NCBI GenBank assembly: GCA_023269675.1
Contig: JAHFSX010000004.1
Coordinates: 83,442 to 147,441 of the forward strand
Source: Verrucomicrobiota bacterium
GTDB taxonomy: Bacteria; Verrucomicrobiota; Kiritimatiellia; RFP12; UBA1067
DNA length: 64,000 nt
Direction of reading: 5' to 3'
The notes below the pieces were generated by a model. The model was given only the letters and a program-made list of their open reading frames with translations, did not search any database and was not told the DNA's origin. Each line of letters begins with the position of its first letter. Position 1 is the first letter of the stretch. Positions 25,737 to 34,587 of the stretch are shown here, one piece after another. Made by a program: the position numbers and the translations under genes.

Positions 25737-26448
25737 GGTTCGGCTGCTTCAGCGCCTGCTCGATCGCCTTGACGGCCTCAGCCGCGAGCGCGCGGTAACC
25801 TGCGGCCGAGTAATGCACATCCTTGGAATTGCCGCCCATCGCGCTGCGGTGTTCCGGCGTGCCGACGACGGCGTTGAGATCATCGACCGGCACCCCGGCG
25901 GCCTGCATCACGCGCAGGGCCGCGGCGTTGTAGATCACCTCGTCGCCGGGCACGCGCCCCTTGACACCTTCGGGCACGGGCGTGGTCGAGCACCAGATCA
26001 GCTTCGCGCCGGTCTTTTTCAGGCGCTGGACCAGCTCGGTCAGGTTCTTCTCGTACTCGGCGACCGGCACCCACTGCTTGCCCGCGGCGACATCCGTCAT
26101 CTTCGTCTGCGCGTCGATGTACTTCAGGTCGTGCAGGCCCCAGTTGAAGTGGATCACGTCCCAGCGGTTCGAGCCGAGCCAGGCGTCGAGGGACTTCAGC
26201 CCGGTCACGGTGGACGCGTTGTTGCCCGGCGCGTGGACGATGTTGGCCCGGCCCTTGAACAGCTCCGTCACGAAGGGCGTGTACCCGATCGAGATCGAGT
26301 CGCCGATGATCAGCACGCGCGGCAGGCCGGGAGTCTCGGCGACGGCCTCCGCGGCCGCGCGCTTGGCCGGCGCGGCCTGCACTCCCGACACGGCCAGCAC
26401 CAGGCCGCCCGCCAGACACGCGACAAAAGCAGAACGTTTCAGCATCAT
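25732..26448 (-). CDS. Secreted SGNH/GDSL-type esterase
   Basis: 238 residues from the ATG at 26448, chosen over an upstream frame extension because GGGGA lies about 10 nt before and the signal peptide (MMLKRSAFVA...GVQA) starts there. SGNH blocks are visible: LIIGDSISIGY (nucleophile Ser), GNNAST (Asn block), HFNWGLHDLK, and DVHYSAAG near the C-terminus with the Asp-x-x-His charge relay (here DVH). Probably removes acetyl or other ester groups from polysaccharide. It is opposite in direction to the sugar operon and overlaps a palindromic repeat at its 3' end. Substrate unknown. Confidence 0.8.
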   Translation of the reverse strand: MMLKRSAFVACLAGGLVLAVSGVQAAPAKRAAAEAVAETPGLPRVLIIGDSISIGYTPFVTELFKGRANIVHAPGNNASTVTGLKSLDAWLGSNRWDVIHFNWGLHDLKYIDAQTKMTDVAAGKQWVPVAEYEKNLTELVQRLKKTGAKLIWCSTTPVPEGVKGRVPGDEVIYNAAALRVMQAAGVPVDDLNAVVGTPEHRSAMGGNSKDVHYSAAGYRALAAEAVKAIEQALKQPNR

Positions 26449-26520
26449 GATCTTAATCCCCTTTAGTGTAAGAATGACAAAAAGCGGCCGTTTCGGCAAG
26501 GGCAAGCTGGGGCCGGATGT

Positions 26521-26539
26521 GATTCAACTTTGTTGAATC
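26521..26539. promoter_or_regulatory. Perfect 8-bp inverted repeat upstream of the SGNH gene
   Basis: GATTCAAC, a TTT loop and GTTGAATC form a symmetric site about 75 nt before the SGNH start. Size and position fit an operator for a dimeric regulator, or a small hairpin; no regulator can be named. Confidence 0.35.
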
Positions 26540-26560
26540 CACACCCGAAGGAGGCGTCAG

Positions 26561-26752
26561 AATTTAGGAGTCAGGAGTTGCAATGCCATGAAAATGAGCG
26601 TGTTCGCGCGATGCGCGAGTAACCGCATATGCGTCTTAATAATGAAGTCCCCCGCATGGCCCCAAAAATCGGTTCTTCGCGGAAGGGCTCCTCCTTGTCA
26701 AACGCCTCTTTTTCACGGTCTTTTAGCCCTACCAACTTCCAACTCCTAAATT
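26561..26752. repeat. 192-bp element with 20-bp imperfect terminal inverted repeats
   Basis: The left end (AATTTAGGAGTCAGG...) is complementary to the right end at 26733-26752 with three mismatches in 20. Each arm is itself built of heptamers (TTAGGAG, TCAGGAG). No gene lies inside. It resembles a short non-coding mobile or repetitive element. No target-site duplication was recognised. Confidence 0.65.
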
Positions 26753-26758
26753 TTCCTT

Positions 26759-26793
26759 GGTGCGACTCAGTTTCAACGAAACCGAGTCGCACC
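26759..26793. repeat. 35-nt near-perfect hairpin
   Basis: GGTGCGACTC pairs with GAGTCGCACC, and inside it GTTTC pairs with GAAAC around an AAC loop, with one A-C mismatch between the two stems. No T-tract follows. It lies about 135 nt before the MFS gene. Confidence 0.6.
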
Positions 26794-26927
26794 CGCTGGG
26801 CCGGGTTGCGCAAAAGTGATAAACTTTCATGCGCAAATGCCTCTAGTTATGCCCTGTCCGTTCGGTTATTCTTCTACCACCGATTAAGCGCCGCCGTGTG
26901 AGGCCGAGCAAAACCAGGGGATACCGC

Positions 26928-28184
26928 ATGCGCCATGACAACCGAGGAACTCTCAGCGAGACGCCGCCGCCGTCGTACAAGTGGCAGCTGGTCGCGCTGT
27001 TGTGGGTGGCGTTCTTCCTGCATCAGGGCAACCGCCAGATCTACAACGTGGTGCTGCCGCTGATCAAGAGCGGGCTGAGCCTGAGCGACGTGCAGGCGGG
27101 GCTCGTGCAGAGCGTCTTCACCGCGATTTACGGCGTGTGCGTGCCGCTGGCCGGGTTCGCGGGCGACCGCCTGCGCCGCAAGTGGCAGATCCTCATCAGC
27201 ATTGTCGTCTTCAGCACCGGCACCCTGCTCACCGGGCTGGGCGGCGGCGTCATGGCCTTCGTCGTGTTCTACGGGCTGGCGACCGGCGGCGGCGAGGCGT
27301 TCTACTACCCGCCGGCCACGTCGCTGCTGGGCCAGTTCCACGACAAGAGCCGCGCGACCGCGCTTTCGATCCACCAGACCGCGCTCTACGCGGGCATCAC
27401 CTTCAGCGGATTCTTTTCGGGCTATATCGGCCAGACCTGGGGTTGGCGCATGCCCTTCTACCTGTTCGGCGGCGCGGGCCTGCTCTGGTCGTTCGTGCTG
27501 CTGCCGCTGCTGCGCGACACCCCGACCGAGAAAAGCGCCTCCGCGAAGCGCATGCCGATCGGCGAGACGCTCGCGCACATTCTCGGCAAGCGCTCCGCCA
27601 TCGCCCTGGCGTGCGCGTTCGGCTGCATGGTCTATGTGGGCGTCGGGTTTCATACCTGGATGCCGACCTATCTCCACGAGAAGTTCGGCTTCGCGCTGGA
27701 CAAGGCCGGCTTCTCCGCCGTCTTCTACCACTACGTGTGCGCCTTTTTCGGCGTGCTGATCGGCGGCCGCCTGACCGACCGCTGGGCGGCGTGGCGGCCC
27801 ACCATCCGGTTCGAGGCCAACGCGTGCGGACTGCTGCTCGGCGCGCCCTTCATTTTCCTGATGACGCAGACCTCGTCGGAGGTCCTCTGCTTCACGCTGC
27901 TCGGGCTTTTCGGCCTGTTCCGCGGGATCTACGACTCGAACCTCTTCGCCGCGCTGTTCGACGTGATCCGCCCGCAGTACCGGGCCTCGGCCACGGGGCT
28001 GATGCTGTCGTTCGCCTTCCTGGTCGGCGCGTTTTCGCCCACGGTGCTGGGGATGCTCAAGACGACCTTCGGGCTGTCGTTCGCGCTGGCGTCGCTCGCG
28101 GTTTTTTATGTTTTGGGCGGCGTGATCATCCTGGTCGCGCGCACCTTCTTTTTCAGAGCCGACCACGAGGCGGCCAAAAGTTGA
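26928..28184 (+). CDS. Major facilitator superfamily sugar/organic-acid transporter
   Basis: 418 residues with about twelve membrane segments. Start at 26928, where AGGGGA lies 7 nt upstream; an upstream GTG frame lacks a signal. Family motif A is present as GFAGDRLRRKW after TM2 and echoed as GGRLTDRW in the second half. LYAGITFSGFFSGYIGQTWGWR matches the TM4-TM5 motif of anion:cation-symporter and Spinster-like subfamilies. It likely imports the substrate used by the SDR and RraA genes that follow (24 nt and 48 nt gaps), for example a sugar acid (inference). Confidence 0.82.
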   Translation: MRHDNRGTLSETPPPSYKWQLVALLWVAFFLHQGNRQIYNVVLPLIKSGLSLSDVQAGLVQSVFTAIYGVCVPLAGFAGDRLRRKWQILISIVVFSTGTLLTGLGGGVMAFVVFYGLATGGGEAFYYPPATSLLGQFHDKSRATALSIHQTALYAGITFSGFFSGYIGQTWGWRMPFYLFGGAGLLWSFVLLPLLRDTPTEKSASAKRMPIGETLAHILGKRSAIALACAFGCMVYVGVGFHTWMPTYLHEKFGFALDKAGFSAVFYHYVCAFFGVLIGGRLTDRWAAWRPTIRFEANACGLLLGAPFIFLMTQTSSEVLCFTLLGLFGLFRGIYDSNLFAALFDVIRPQYRASATGLMLSFAFLVGAFSPTVLGMLKTTFGLSFALASLAVFYVLGGVIILVARTFFFRADHEAAKS

Positions 28185-28208
28185 GTTGGTTTCCCGAGGA
28201 GCACAGAA

Positions 28209-29000
28209 ATGACGGACGAGAGAAAACCGATGGACATGAAGGCGGCATTCTCGCTGCAGGGCCGGCGCGCGCTGGTGACCGGTTCCGCGCGCGGCATCGG
28301 CAAAGCCATCGCGCTGGCGTTCGCCGAGTACGGCGCGACCGTGGCGGTGCACGGCGTGCGCGCGGGCGACACGCTTGACCGCACGCTGGCCGAGGTGCGG
28401 GCGTTGTCGCCGCGCAGCGCCGCGGTGACGGGCGATCTGGCCGAGCCGGGCGCGGCGAGCCGCATCGTGGCCGCCGCAGCGGATGCGATCGGCGCGCCGG
28501 ACATCCTGGTGATCAACGCCTCGGTCCAGCTCCGGCGGCCCTGGCTGGAGGTCACGCCCGACGAGGCGCTGCTGCAGATGCAGGTGAACTTCCATGCGTC
28601 GCTCCAGCTGATCCAGGCGGCGGTGCCCGCGATGCGCCAGCAGGGCTGGGGACGGATCGTCACGGTCGGCAGCGTGCAGGAGCAGCGGCCCCACCCCGAC
28701 ATGATCGTCTACGCGGCCAGCAAGTCTGCGCTGGAAAACCTGATGCGCAATCTGGCCAAGCAGATCGGGCCGGACGGCATCACCATCAACAACCTCTGCC
28801 CGGGCGTCTTCGCCACGGACCGCAACCTCGAGGCGCTGGCCAACCCGACCTATGCCGAACAGGTGCGCGCGCGCATCCCGGTGCGCGATTTCGCGGAGCC
28901 GCAGGACGCGGCCGGCGCGGCGCTGCTGCTCTGCTCGGCGGCCGGGCGCTACATCACCGGGACCACGCTGTGCGTGGACGGCGGCATGAGCGTGGCGTGA
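28209..29000 (+). CDS. Short-chain dehydrogenase/reductase
   Basis: 263 residues, classical SDR. Cofactor loop TGSARGIG at 24-31, NAS at 103-105, and the catalytic Ser155, Tyr168 and Lys172 in a YAASK context are all present, as is the late PGVFATDRN loop. GAGGAG precedes the ATG. It probably oxidises a hydroxyl of the sugar or sugar acid brought in by the MFS neighbour. NAD(H)/NADP(H) preference and substrate cannot be read. The gap to the next gene holds a small heptameric repeat. Confidence 0.85.
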   Translation: MTDERKPMDMKAAFSLQGRRALVTGSARGIGKAIALAFAEYGATVAVHGVRAGDTLDRTLAEVRALSPRSAAVTGDLAEPGAASRIVAAAADAIGAPDILVINASVQLRRPWLEVTPDEALLQMQVNFHASLQLIQAAVPAMRQQGWGRIVTVGSVQEQRPHPDMIVYAASKSALENLMRNLAKQIGPDGITINNLCPGVFATDRNLEALANPTYAEQVRARIPVRDFAEPQDAAGAALLLCSAAGRYITGTTLCVDGGMSVA

Positions 29001-29003
29001 GAA

Positions 29004-29031
29004 GGTAGGAGTTAGGAATTGGGAATTCTGA
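29004..29031. repeat. Heptameric repeat (TTAGGA-like) between SDR and RraA genes
   Basis: GTAGGA, TTAGGA, TTGGGA and TTCTGA occur at exact 7-nt steps (29005, 29012, 29019, 29026). The word is the same as in the arms of the 26561-26752 element. Confidence 0.6.
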
Positions 29032-29048
29032 ACGAGGAGTTTGGACGC

Positions 29049-29804
29049 ATGAACGAAAAAAAAGAAGAAGGACTGCTGCAGAAAGAAGCCAAGATGATGA
29101 AACTGGAGAAGCTCATCGCCCTGCGCGAAGGCGTCTCCGACAAGCCGTTCCCCGTGCCGGTGAAAGAGCTGCTGGCGCGGTATGAGCAGCTCTACACCGG
29201 CGCGATCAGCGACGTGCTGCGCGAGTTCTGCCTGCTCGACCAGGCTCTGCCCGGCCACCTGCGGCCGCTGCGCGACAGCGACGTGGTGGCGGGCATCGCC
29301 TTCACGGTCAAGAGCGCGCCGAACGTCAAGATCACCGGCGAGATGACCTTCCGCACCCAGATGCTCGACGAGATGGGCGAGGACACCTTCGTGGTCTGGG
29401 ACACCTCGAACGACGAGCGGGCCACGCTCTGGGGCGGCGTCATGACCGCGACCGCCTACGGTATGGGCGTGCGCGCGGCCTGCATCGACGGCGGCATCCG
29501 CGACACCAAGCAGATCCTGGAGAAGCCCTTTCCCGTCTACTACAAATACCGCAGCCCGAACGGCTCGCTCGGCCGCTGCCTCATCACCCACTACCAGGTT
29601 CCGATCAAGCTCGGCGACGCGGTGATCCGGCCCGGCGACGTGCTCTTCGCCGACTGCGACGGCGTGGTCTGCATCCCGCGCGACATCGCCTACGACGTGC
29701 TGGTGCGCGCGGAGGAGATCCGCGAGAACGAGAAGAAGATCTTCGGCTGGGTCGCGCAGGGCGAGACCATCCACGAGATCGCCGAAAAGGGCGGCTATTT
29801 CTGA
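29049..29804 (+). CDS. RraA-family aldolase/decarboxylase-like enzyme
   Basis: 251 residues from the ATG at 29049; a TTG-initiated extension upstream lies within repeat sequence and is not preferred. Family signatures: WGGVMTATA (about 128-136) and DGGIRDTKQ with Arg151 and Asp152, which bind the metal-chelated substrate in class II pyruvate aldolases; PGDVLFADCDGVVCIP follows. Members include 4-hydroxy-4-methyl-2-oxoglutarate aldolase and oxaloacetate decarboxylase, while the original RraA binds RNase E. Extra N-terminal helices (about 40 residues) are present. In the MFS-SDR-RraA cluster the enzyme reading, splitting or decarboxylating a 2-oxo acid, fits better (inference). Confidence 0.8.
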   Translation: MNEKKEEGLLQKEAKMMKLEKLIALREGVSDKPFPVPVKELLARYEQLYTGAISDVLREFCLLDQALPGHLRPLRDSDVVAGIAFTVKSAPNVKITGEMTFRTQMLDEMGEDTFVVWDTSNDERATLWGGVMTATAYGMGVRAACIDGGIRDTKQILEKPFPVYYKYRSPNGSLGRCLITHYQVPIKLGDAVIRPGDVLFADCDGVVCIPRDIAYDVLVRAEEIRENEKKIFGWVAQGETIHEIAEKGGYF

Positions 29805-29854
29805 GGTGGCGCGGCGTACGGCGGGTGCCGTTGCCGGATAACCGTTTGTTGAGC

Positions 29855-29877
29855 GCGCCCGGCTCCGGGCGCTTTTT
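29855..29877 (+). terminator. Rho-independent terminator after the RraA gene
   Basis: GCGCCCGG, CT loop, CCGGGCGC, then TTTTT: a perfect 8-bp stem and T-tract 50 nt past the RraA stop. Confidence 0.85.
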
Positions 29878-29986
29878 AGGCCGCGGCCTGACGCGGCGCG
29901 GCAGTCGGGTGGCTTCGGGTTGCCGGGTCAGGTCCCGGCCAGGAACGCGCGAACGGGTTCGCGCCGTCAAAAGCAGGAAAACGCCG

Positions 29987-31315
29987 ATGCCGCGAACCTT
30001 TCTGGTATGGGCCGTGATGGCCGGCAGCGCAGCCGTCGCGTGCGCGCAGACGAACGGGACGGCAGTCAGCGAGGCATATCGGAAACTGTGGGAGGCCCCC
30101 GCCGTGCAGGCGCGCATCGACGCGGGCATCCGCTCGAACCGCATGGCCGAAGCCCGCCTGAAGCTTTCTGCCAAGCCCGGCACGGAGGTCGAGGTCGAGC
30201 AGACGGGCCACGCGTTTCTCTTCGGCGGCAACAGTTTCCTGTTCGGCGATTTGGAAACGCCCGAAAAGAACAGGCGTTACGCGGAGACCTTCGGCACGCT
30301 CTTCAACGCCGCCACGGTGGCGTTCTACTGGAAAACGCTGGAGAAGGAACAGGGCAAGCCGCGTTTTTCGGAGGGAAGCGCATACGAGTACCGGCGTCCC
30401 CCGACCGATCCCGTGGTCGCCTATCTTGAGGCGCGCGGCGTCAACATGAACGGCCACGCGATCATCTACGGCATGCGGCGCTGGGGCCATCCCGAGTGGA
30501 TGCCCGAAGACCGCAAGGCCATGGAGCCGCTCTTCGAGCGCCACGTGAAGGCGCTGGCCGCGCGCTACGGCGCGCGGGTGCAGCGCTGGGACGTGGTTAA
30601 CGAGTCCATCGACCAAGCCAACCGCGGCCTGATGCCGGACGACTACACCTACAAGACCTATGCCTGGGCCGCGAAGGCGTTCCCGCTCTCCGTGCGCTTC
30701 GGCATCAACGACTGCGACATCCACGGGGGACCTTCGCGCCGCTATGTGGAGATCGTCCGCGACTTGATCGACCGCGGCGCCCGCATCGACACGGTCGGCG
30801 TGCAGATGCACATCTTCAACCCTAAGGAATCCCAGAGCATCGCCAACGGCGCGGACATCCTGACCCCCGCGAAAAACTTCGCCGTGCTGGAGTGCCTCGG
30901 CGGCGCGGAGCGGCCGATCCACGTCAGCGAGGTGACGGTCAGCGCGCCGGACGACACCGAGGCGGGAAAGACGGTACAGGCCACCCTCGCGCGCAACCTC
31001 TACCGCCTGTGGTTCAGCTGTCCCGCCGTCATGGGCATCACCTGGTGGAACGTGGTGGACAACGGCGCGGCGCCGGGCGAGCCCTCGTTCTCGGGACTCT
31101 ACGACACGGCCATGCACCCGAAGCCGGCCTACCATGCGCTGGACGCGCTCATCAACCATGAATGGAAGACGCGCCTGACGCTGAGGGCCGCAACGGGCAC
31201 GCCCGTGACCTTCCGCGGCTTCAAGGGGCGCTACCGGGTGACGTGGACCGACGCGGCAGGCGAGGCCAAGCGTGCGGAGTTCGCTCTGGAGAAAGACGGG
31301 GACGGCATCGAGTGA
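29987..31315 (+). CDS. Secreted GH10 endo-xylanase-like enzyme
   Basis: 442 residues from the ATG at 29987 (AGGA 9 nt upstream; signal peptide MPRTFLVWAV...ACAQ). An open frame upstream runs through the terminator and is not used. Residues about 75-410 form the GH10 barrel: GHAIIYG at 157-163, WDVVNE with acid/base Glu206, QMHIF near 274 and IHVSEVTV with nucleophile Glu315, then GITWWNVVDNG. These are the two glutamates used for retaining cleavage of beta-1,4-xylan. The nucleophile loop differs from the usual TELD, so substrate may differ. A C-terminal beta region follows. Extracytoplasmic; supplies sugars to the neighbouring uptake genes (inference). Confidence 0.85.
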   Translation: MPRTFLVWAVMAGSAAVACAQTNGTAVSEAYRKLWEAPAVQARIDAGIRSNRMAEARLKLSAKPGTEVEVEQTGHAFLFGGNSFLFGDLETPEKNRRYAETFGTLFNAATVAFYWKTLEKEQGKPRFSEGSAYEYRRPPTDPVVAYLEARGVNMNGHAIIYGMRRWGHPEWMPEDRKAMEPLFERHVKALAARYGARVQRWDVVNESIDQANRGLMPDDYTYKTYAWAAKAFPLSVRFGINDCDIHGGPSRRYVEIVRDLIDRGARIDTVGVQMHIFNPKESQSIANGADILTPAKNFAVLECLGGAERPIHVSEVTVSAPDDTEAGKTVQATLARNLYRLWFSCPAVMGITWWNVVDNGAAPGEPSFSGLYDTAMHPKPAYHALDALINHEWKTRLTLRAATGTPVTFRGFKGRYRVTWTDAAGEAKRAEFALEKDGDGIE

Positions 31316-31504
31316 CCCCGTGCGCAAGGATGCGCGTGGCACATTCCGGAAGAGGGCACGCTCCGCTTCGGCCTATGCGCGGCGTGTGGCAAACGCTCGT
31401 AGTTTACTGTTCAAAGGAGTATATTGAGACGCTTGCGAACAGGGAAACAGGCTAATCGACTCTGTTCCTTTCGCTATCCAAATGTGAGAAGGATCGGAAT
31501 TCCC

Positions 31505-33838
31505 ATGAAACGTGCGCCGCTGTTCGGTTTATTTTTTTCCCTGTTAGGTTTGAGCGCGGATGTCGCGCGCGCCGAGATCACGATCGCCTGCGGGCGCAGC
31601 GTGCTGCGGCTCTCTGAACAAGCGGTGCCGCTCTCGCTGGTCCTGACCGCCGACAACACGGAGTGCCTCGACCGCACCCGCCAGGAACCGCTCGCCGAAG
31701 TGCAGACGCCGGACGGCGCCTGGCATGCCGCCGACCGGGTGAGCCAGCGCGGCGACACGCTCGAGATGGGGTTCCGCGGCAGTGAGACCACGCTCACCCT
31801 CAAGGTCGAGACCACGCCCGACTGGATCGCGCTGCGCGTCGCCGCCTTCGGCGGCGCCCGGCCCGCAGCCGTGCGGTTCCTCATGTTGAACTCGGCCTTC
31901 AACGAGAACGTCGGCAAGCGCCTCAACATCGGCTGGAACAACGCCCACGCCCTGTGCGTGATGGCAACCTCGCCCCTCACCGACACCCACGTGTCCGGCG
32001 AAACGCTGGTCAGTCTCGAAGAGACCGTCGCCGCGATCCACCACGGCGAGGGCGGCGTGAACCCGCGCGTGCGCCTCACCGCCATGGTGCAGGACGCGCC
32101 CGGACCCAAGATGGAGGGCGCCGCCGCCGCGATCATCGCCTGTCCCACGCCCGCCTTCAAGACCGTGGCGCGCGAGGTCGCCCACGCCTATGACCTGCTC
32201 ACCAACGAGACGGCCGACGGCACGCCGGTCAAGGACACTGAACTCGTGCGCGGCTCCTATTTCTTCATCAGCGCGGGCCTGGCGGACGTCGACACGCTCA
32301 TCCGCACGTGCGCTGAGGCCGGCATCCGGCAGGTGATGCTGAACTCGGGAGCCTGGTGCTCCTCGGTCGGACACTACACCGTTAACACCAAAAACTTCCC
32401 CAAGGGCCTCGAGGATCTCAAAACCTTCGTGGCGCGCCTCAAGGCCGCCGGCATCACCACCGGTATGCACTGCTTCGGCTCCAAGCTCAACAAGAGCGAC
32501 GCCTATGTCTCGCCGGTGCCTGACACGCGCTTCTGGCGTCAGTTCGAGGGCACGCTCGCCGCCGACATCGACGCCACCCAGACCTCGATCAAGGCCGGCG
32601 GCAGCCTCGCCGACTGGCCGGGCAGCTCCAAAGTCGCAAAGGCCTACTGGGAGGGCGGCGTGGAAAAACACCGCGAGGTGGTGATCGGCAGCGAAATCAT
32701 CCGGTACAAGGAGATCGGCCCCGAAGGCGTGTGGGACACGTTCCTCGGGTGCGAGCGCGGCGCGTGGAAAACCGTCGCGTCGGCCCACGCCGCCCCGGCC
32801 CCGCTCTGGCATTACGGCGTGGACGGCTGCATCAACGGCTACATCGTCGACCAGGAGAGCACGCTGCCCGACGAGATGCACGCGCGGCTGGCCGAGATCT
32901 TCAACACCTGCGGCTTCGGCATGGTCTATTTCGACGGCGGCGAGGACGTGGACCGCCGCCGCTTCGATTACTATGTCAGCAAGTTCCAGGCGAGCGCCAT
33001 GCGCCGTTTCCACCGTCCCGTGATCCACATGGGCACGATCATGACGCACCGCCTCTGGCATTCCTTCGCCCGCAGCTCGACCGTCGACACCTACCTCAAC
33101 ACCTTGGGCGGAGCGATCATCGCGGGCCAGCCGCCGGAGAAGTGGCCGACCGTCAAAGCGCACATCGACACCAGCGTCGCCTACATGCTCAGCCTGCGCG
33201 GCGACATGATGCCCGGCGAGCTGGGCTGGTTCGGCGTGTGGCCGCGCCAGCAGCGCTACGGCCGCGAAGTCGAAGGGCTCCAGCTCGACGAGGTCGAGTA
33301 CCTGCTCTGCCGCTCCGTGGCCTACGACTGCCCGGTGTCGTTGCAGACCAGTTTCGGCGAACTCGGCAAGCACCCGCTCACCCCGGAGATCCTGCGCCTG
33401 TTCAAGGTCTACGAGAGCGCCCGCCTCGCCCATGGCTTCTCCGAAGCCGTGCAGGCGCCGATGCGCGAGCCGGGCAAGGAGTTCACCCTGCTGCAGCACC
33501 GGGGCAACCCGCCCGTGCTTGTGGCGGTCCACCCCGTGGACTGCGGCAACAGCCGCGACACGCACGCCATGGTCGGCGCCTTCGAGGGCGGCTCGGTCGC
33601 GACCTTCTGGCACGCCGTCGGCAGCGCACGCGTCACCCTCGACCTCTCCCCGGCGCTCGTGCGCGTGGCCGATTTCGACGACCAGCGGGTGGTCGCCCAA
33701 AAAAGCGCCGACGGCAAACTGGTGCTGCCGGTCTCCACACGGCGGCTGACCCTGCTGTGCCCCACGCTCGACGCCGCGGCGCTGGAGCAAAAAATCAAAA
33801 ATTCGCTTTCCACAACCGCCGCGGCCGTTTATAAATAG
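31505..33838 (+). CDS. Large secreted TIM-barrel glycosidase-like protein
   Basis: 777 residues from the ATG at 31505 (AAGGA 12 nt upstream) with a signal peptide (MKRAPLFGLF...DVARA). The N-terminal about 220 residues are beta-rich. A middle region (about 240-600) with alternating strands and helices looks like a TIM barrel, containing GMVYFDGGEDVDRRRFDYY, whose acidic residues sit where glycosidase catalytic groups often lie. The C-terminal part is a beta-sandwich. I cannot name the glycoside hydrolase family, and the enzyme call is inference from fold, secretion and position between a GH10 gene and a small membrane protein. It may share a transcript with the next gene (8-nt gap). Confidence 0.6.
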   Translation: MKRAPLFGLFFSLLGLSADVARAEITIACGRSVLRLSEQAVPLSLVLTADNTECLDRTRQEPLAEVQTPDGAWHAADRVSQRGDTLEMGFRGSETTLTLKVETTPDWIALRVAAFGGARPAAVRFLMLNSAFNENVGKRLNIGWNNAHALCVMATSPLTDTHVSGETLVSLEETVAAIHHGEGGVNPRVRLTAMVQDAPGPKMEGAAAAIIACPTPAFKTVAREVAHAYDLLTNETADGTPVKDTELVRGSYFFISAGLADVDTLIRTCAEAGIRQVMLNSGAWCSSVGHYTVNTKNFPKGLEDLKTFVARLKAAGITTGMHCFGSKLNKSDAYVSPVPDTRFWRQFEGTLAADIDATQTSIKAGGSLADWPGSSKVAKAYWEGGVEKHREVVIGSEIIRYKEIGPEGVWDTFLGCERGAWKTVASAHAAPAPLWHYGVDGCINGYIVDQESTLPDEMHARLAEIFNTCGFGMVYFDGGEDVDRRRFDYYVSKFQASAMRRFHRPVIHMGTIMTHRLWHSFARSSTVDTYLNTLGGAIIAGQPPEKWPTVKAHIDTSVAYMLSLRGDMMPGELGWFGVWPRQQRYGREVEGLQLDEVEYLLCRSVAYDCPVSLQTSFGELGKHPLTPEILRLFKVYESARLAHGFSEAVQAPMREPGKEFTLLQHRGNPPVLVAVHPVDCGNSRDTHAMVGAFEGGSVATFWHAVGSARVTLDLSPALVRVADFDDQRVVAQKSADGKLVLPVSTRRLTLLCPTLDAAALEQKIKNSLSTTAAAVYK

Positions 33839-33846
33839 TCGCGCCA

Positions 33847-34455
33847 ATGGGAAAAACCAAGAAAAAGCAGGACCCGGGTAGTGCCCCCGCGCCGATTGCG
33901 CCGCCGGGCGCCGCCGCAGAGGGGGAGCTCCCGGACCGGCAGCCGACAACGGCCGGCCAGGAACCCCCGCTCGTCCCGCTGCCGCCCCCGGGCCGACTCC
34001 GCCGCTGGCTGCCGGACCTGATCAAGGCCGCGCTGGCACTCGGGGTGATCAGCATCGGCGCGGCCATCTGGTACCAGCCGCCGCTGACCCTCGCCGACTT
34101 CCCTTACGTTTCCTATCATTTCCAGGGACAGACCTTTACGGACGCCCAGCTCTTCCGGCCGCTGGCCATGCCTACGCGTTATTATATCCGGCTGCCCAAA
34201 AAACTGGCCGCCCGTTACGAGTGGTTTGCGGTCGACCGCCGTCGCGAAGTGGCGGCACTGACCCTCGCGCCCGACCACCGCTTTCTGGGGCGGGACGCCA
34301 TCAAACGCAGCGACCCGCTCGGGTTGGACTTGGAATTCCGCAAGCTGGACCACTCCGAATGGCAGGTTCATTTCTTGGCGGATGCGATCGTCTTCTCCAA
34401 CGCGGTTCTCACGGTCCGGATGGACGCCCGGCGCACCGCGAACGACACCCGCTAA
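33847..34455 (+). CDS. Single-span membrane protein of unknown function
   Basis: 202 residues: a charged then Pro/Ala-rich N-terminal tail (about 1-55), one hydrophobic helix (about 58-76) and a C-terminal domain of about 125 residues (WYQPPLTLADFPYVSYHF onward). The predicted topology is cytoplasmic tail, one span, soluble domain outside. No motif I recognise. It starts 8 nt after the secreted glycosidase-like gene, hence probably cotranscribed. Confidence 0.6.
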   Translation: MGKTKKKQDPGSAPAPIAPPGAAAEGELPDRQPTTAGQEPPLVPLPPPGRLRRWLPDLIKAALALGVISIGAAIWYQPPLTLADFPYVSYHFQGQTFTDAQLFRPLAMPTRYYIRLPKKLAARYEWFAVDRRREVAALTLAPDHRFLGRDAIKRSDPLGLDLEFRKLDHSEWQVHFLADAIVFSNAVLTVRMDARRTANDTR

Positions 34456-34483
34456 AAAAAATTGCAAAGGCGCATTCTCCTGT

Positions 34484-34512
34484 TTGCGCTGGGGCGGGGA
34501 ATCCGGTATATT
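34484..34512 (+). promoter_or_regulatory. Candidate promoter for the small GLVN-repeat protein
   Basis: TATATT (34507-34512, five of six consensus) lies 17 nt after TTGCGC (34484-34489) and about 75 nt before the ATG at 34588. Confidence 0.5.
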
Positions 34513-34587
34513 ACAAACTAATCACGGTCTGAAGCCTGCCTTTTCAGCAGGGTGCAGATTCCCTTTCAAAATCGAGACGAGGTTACG

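Noticed and set aside
26874..29774. 966-codon open frame on the minus strand
   Set aside because: It is antisense to the MFS, SDR and RraA genes, which have clear family motifs; composition is typical of an antisense artefact in GC-rich DNA.
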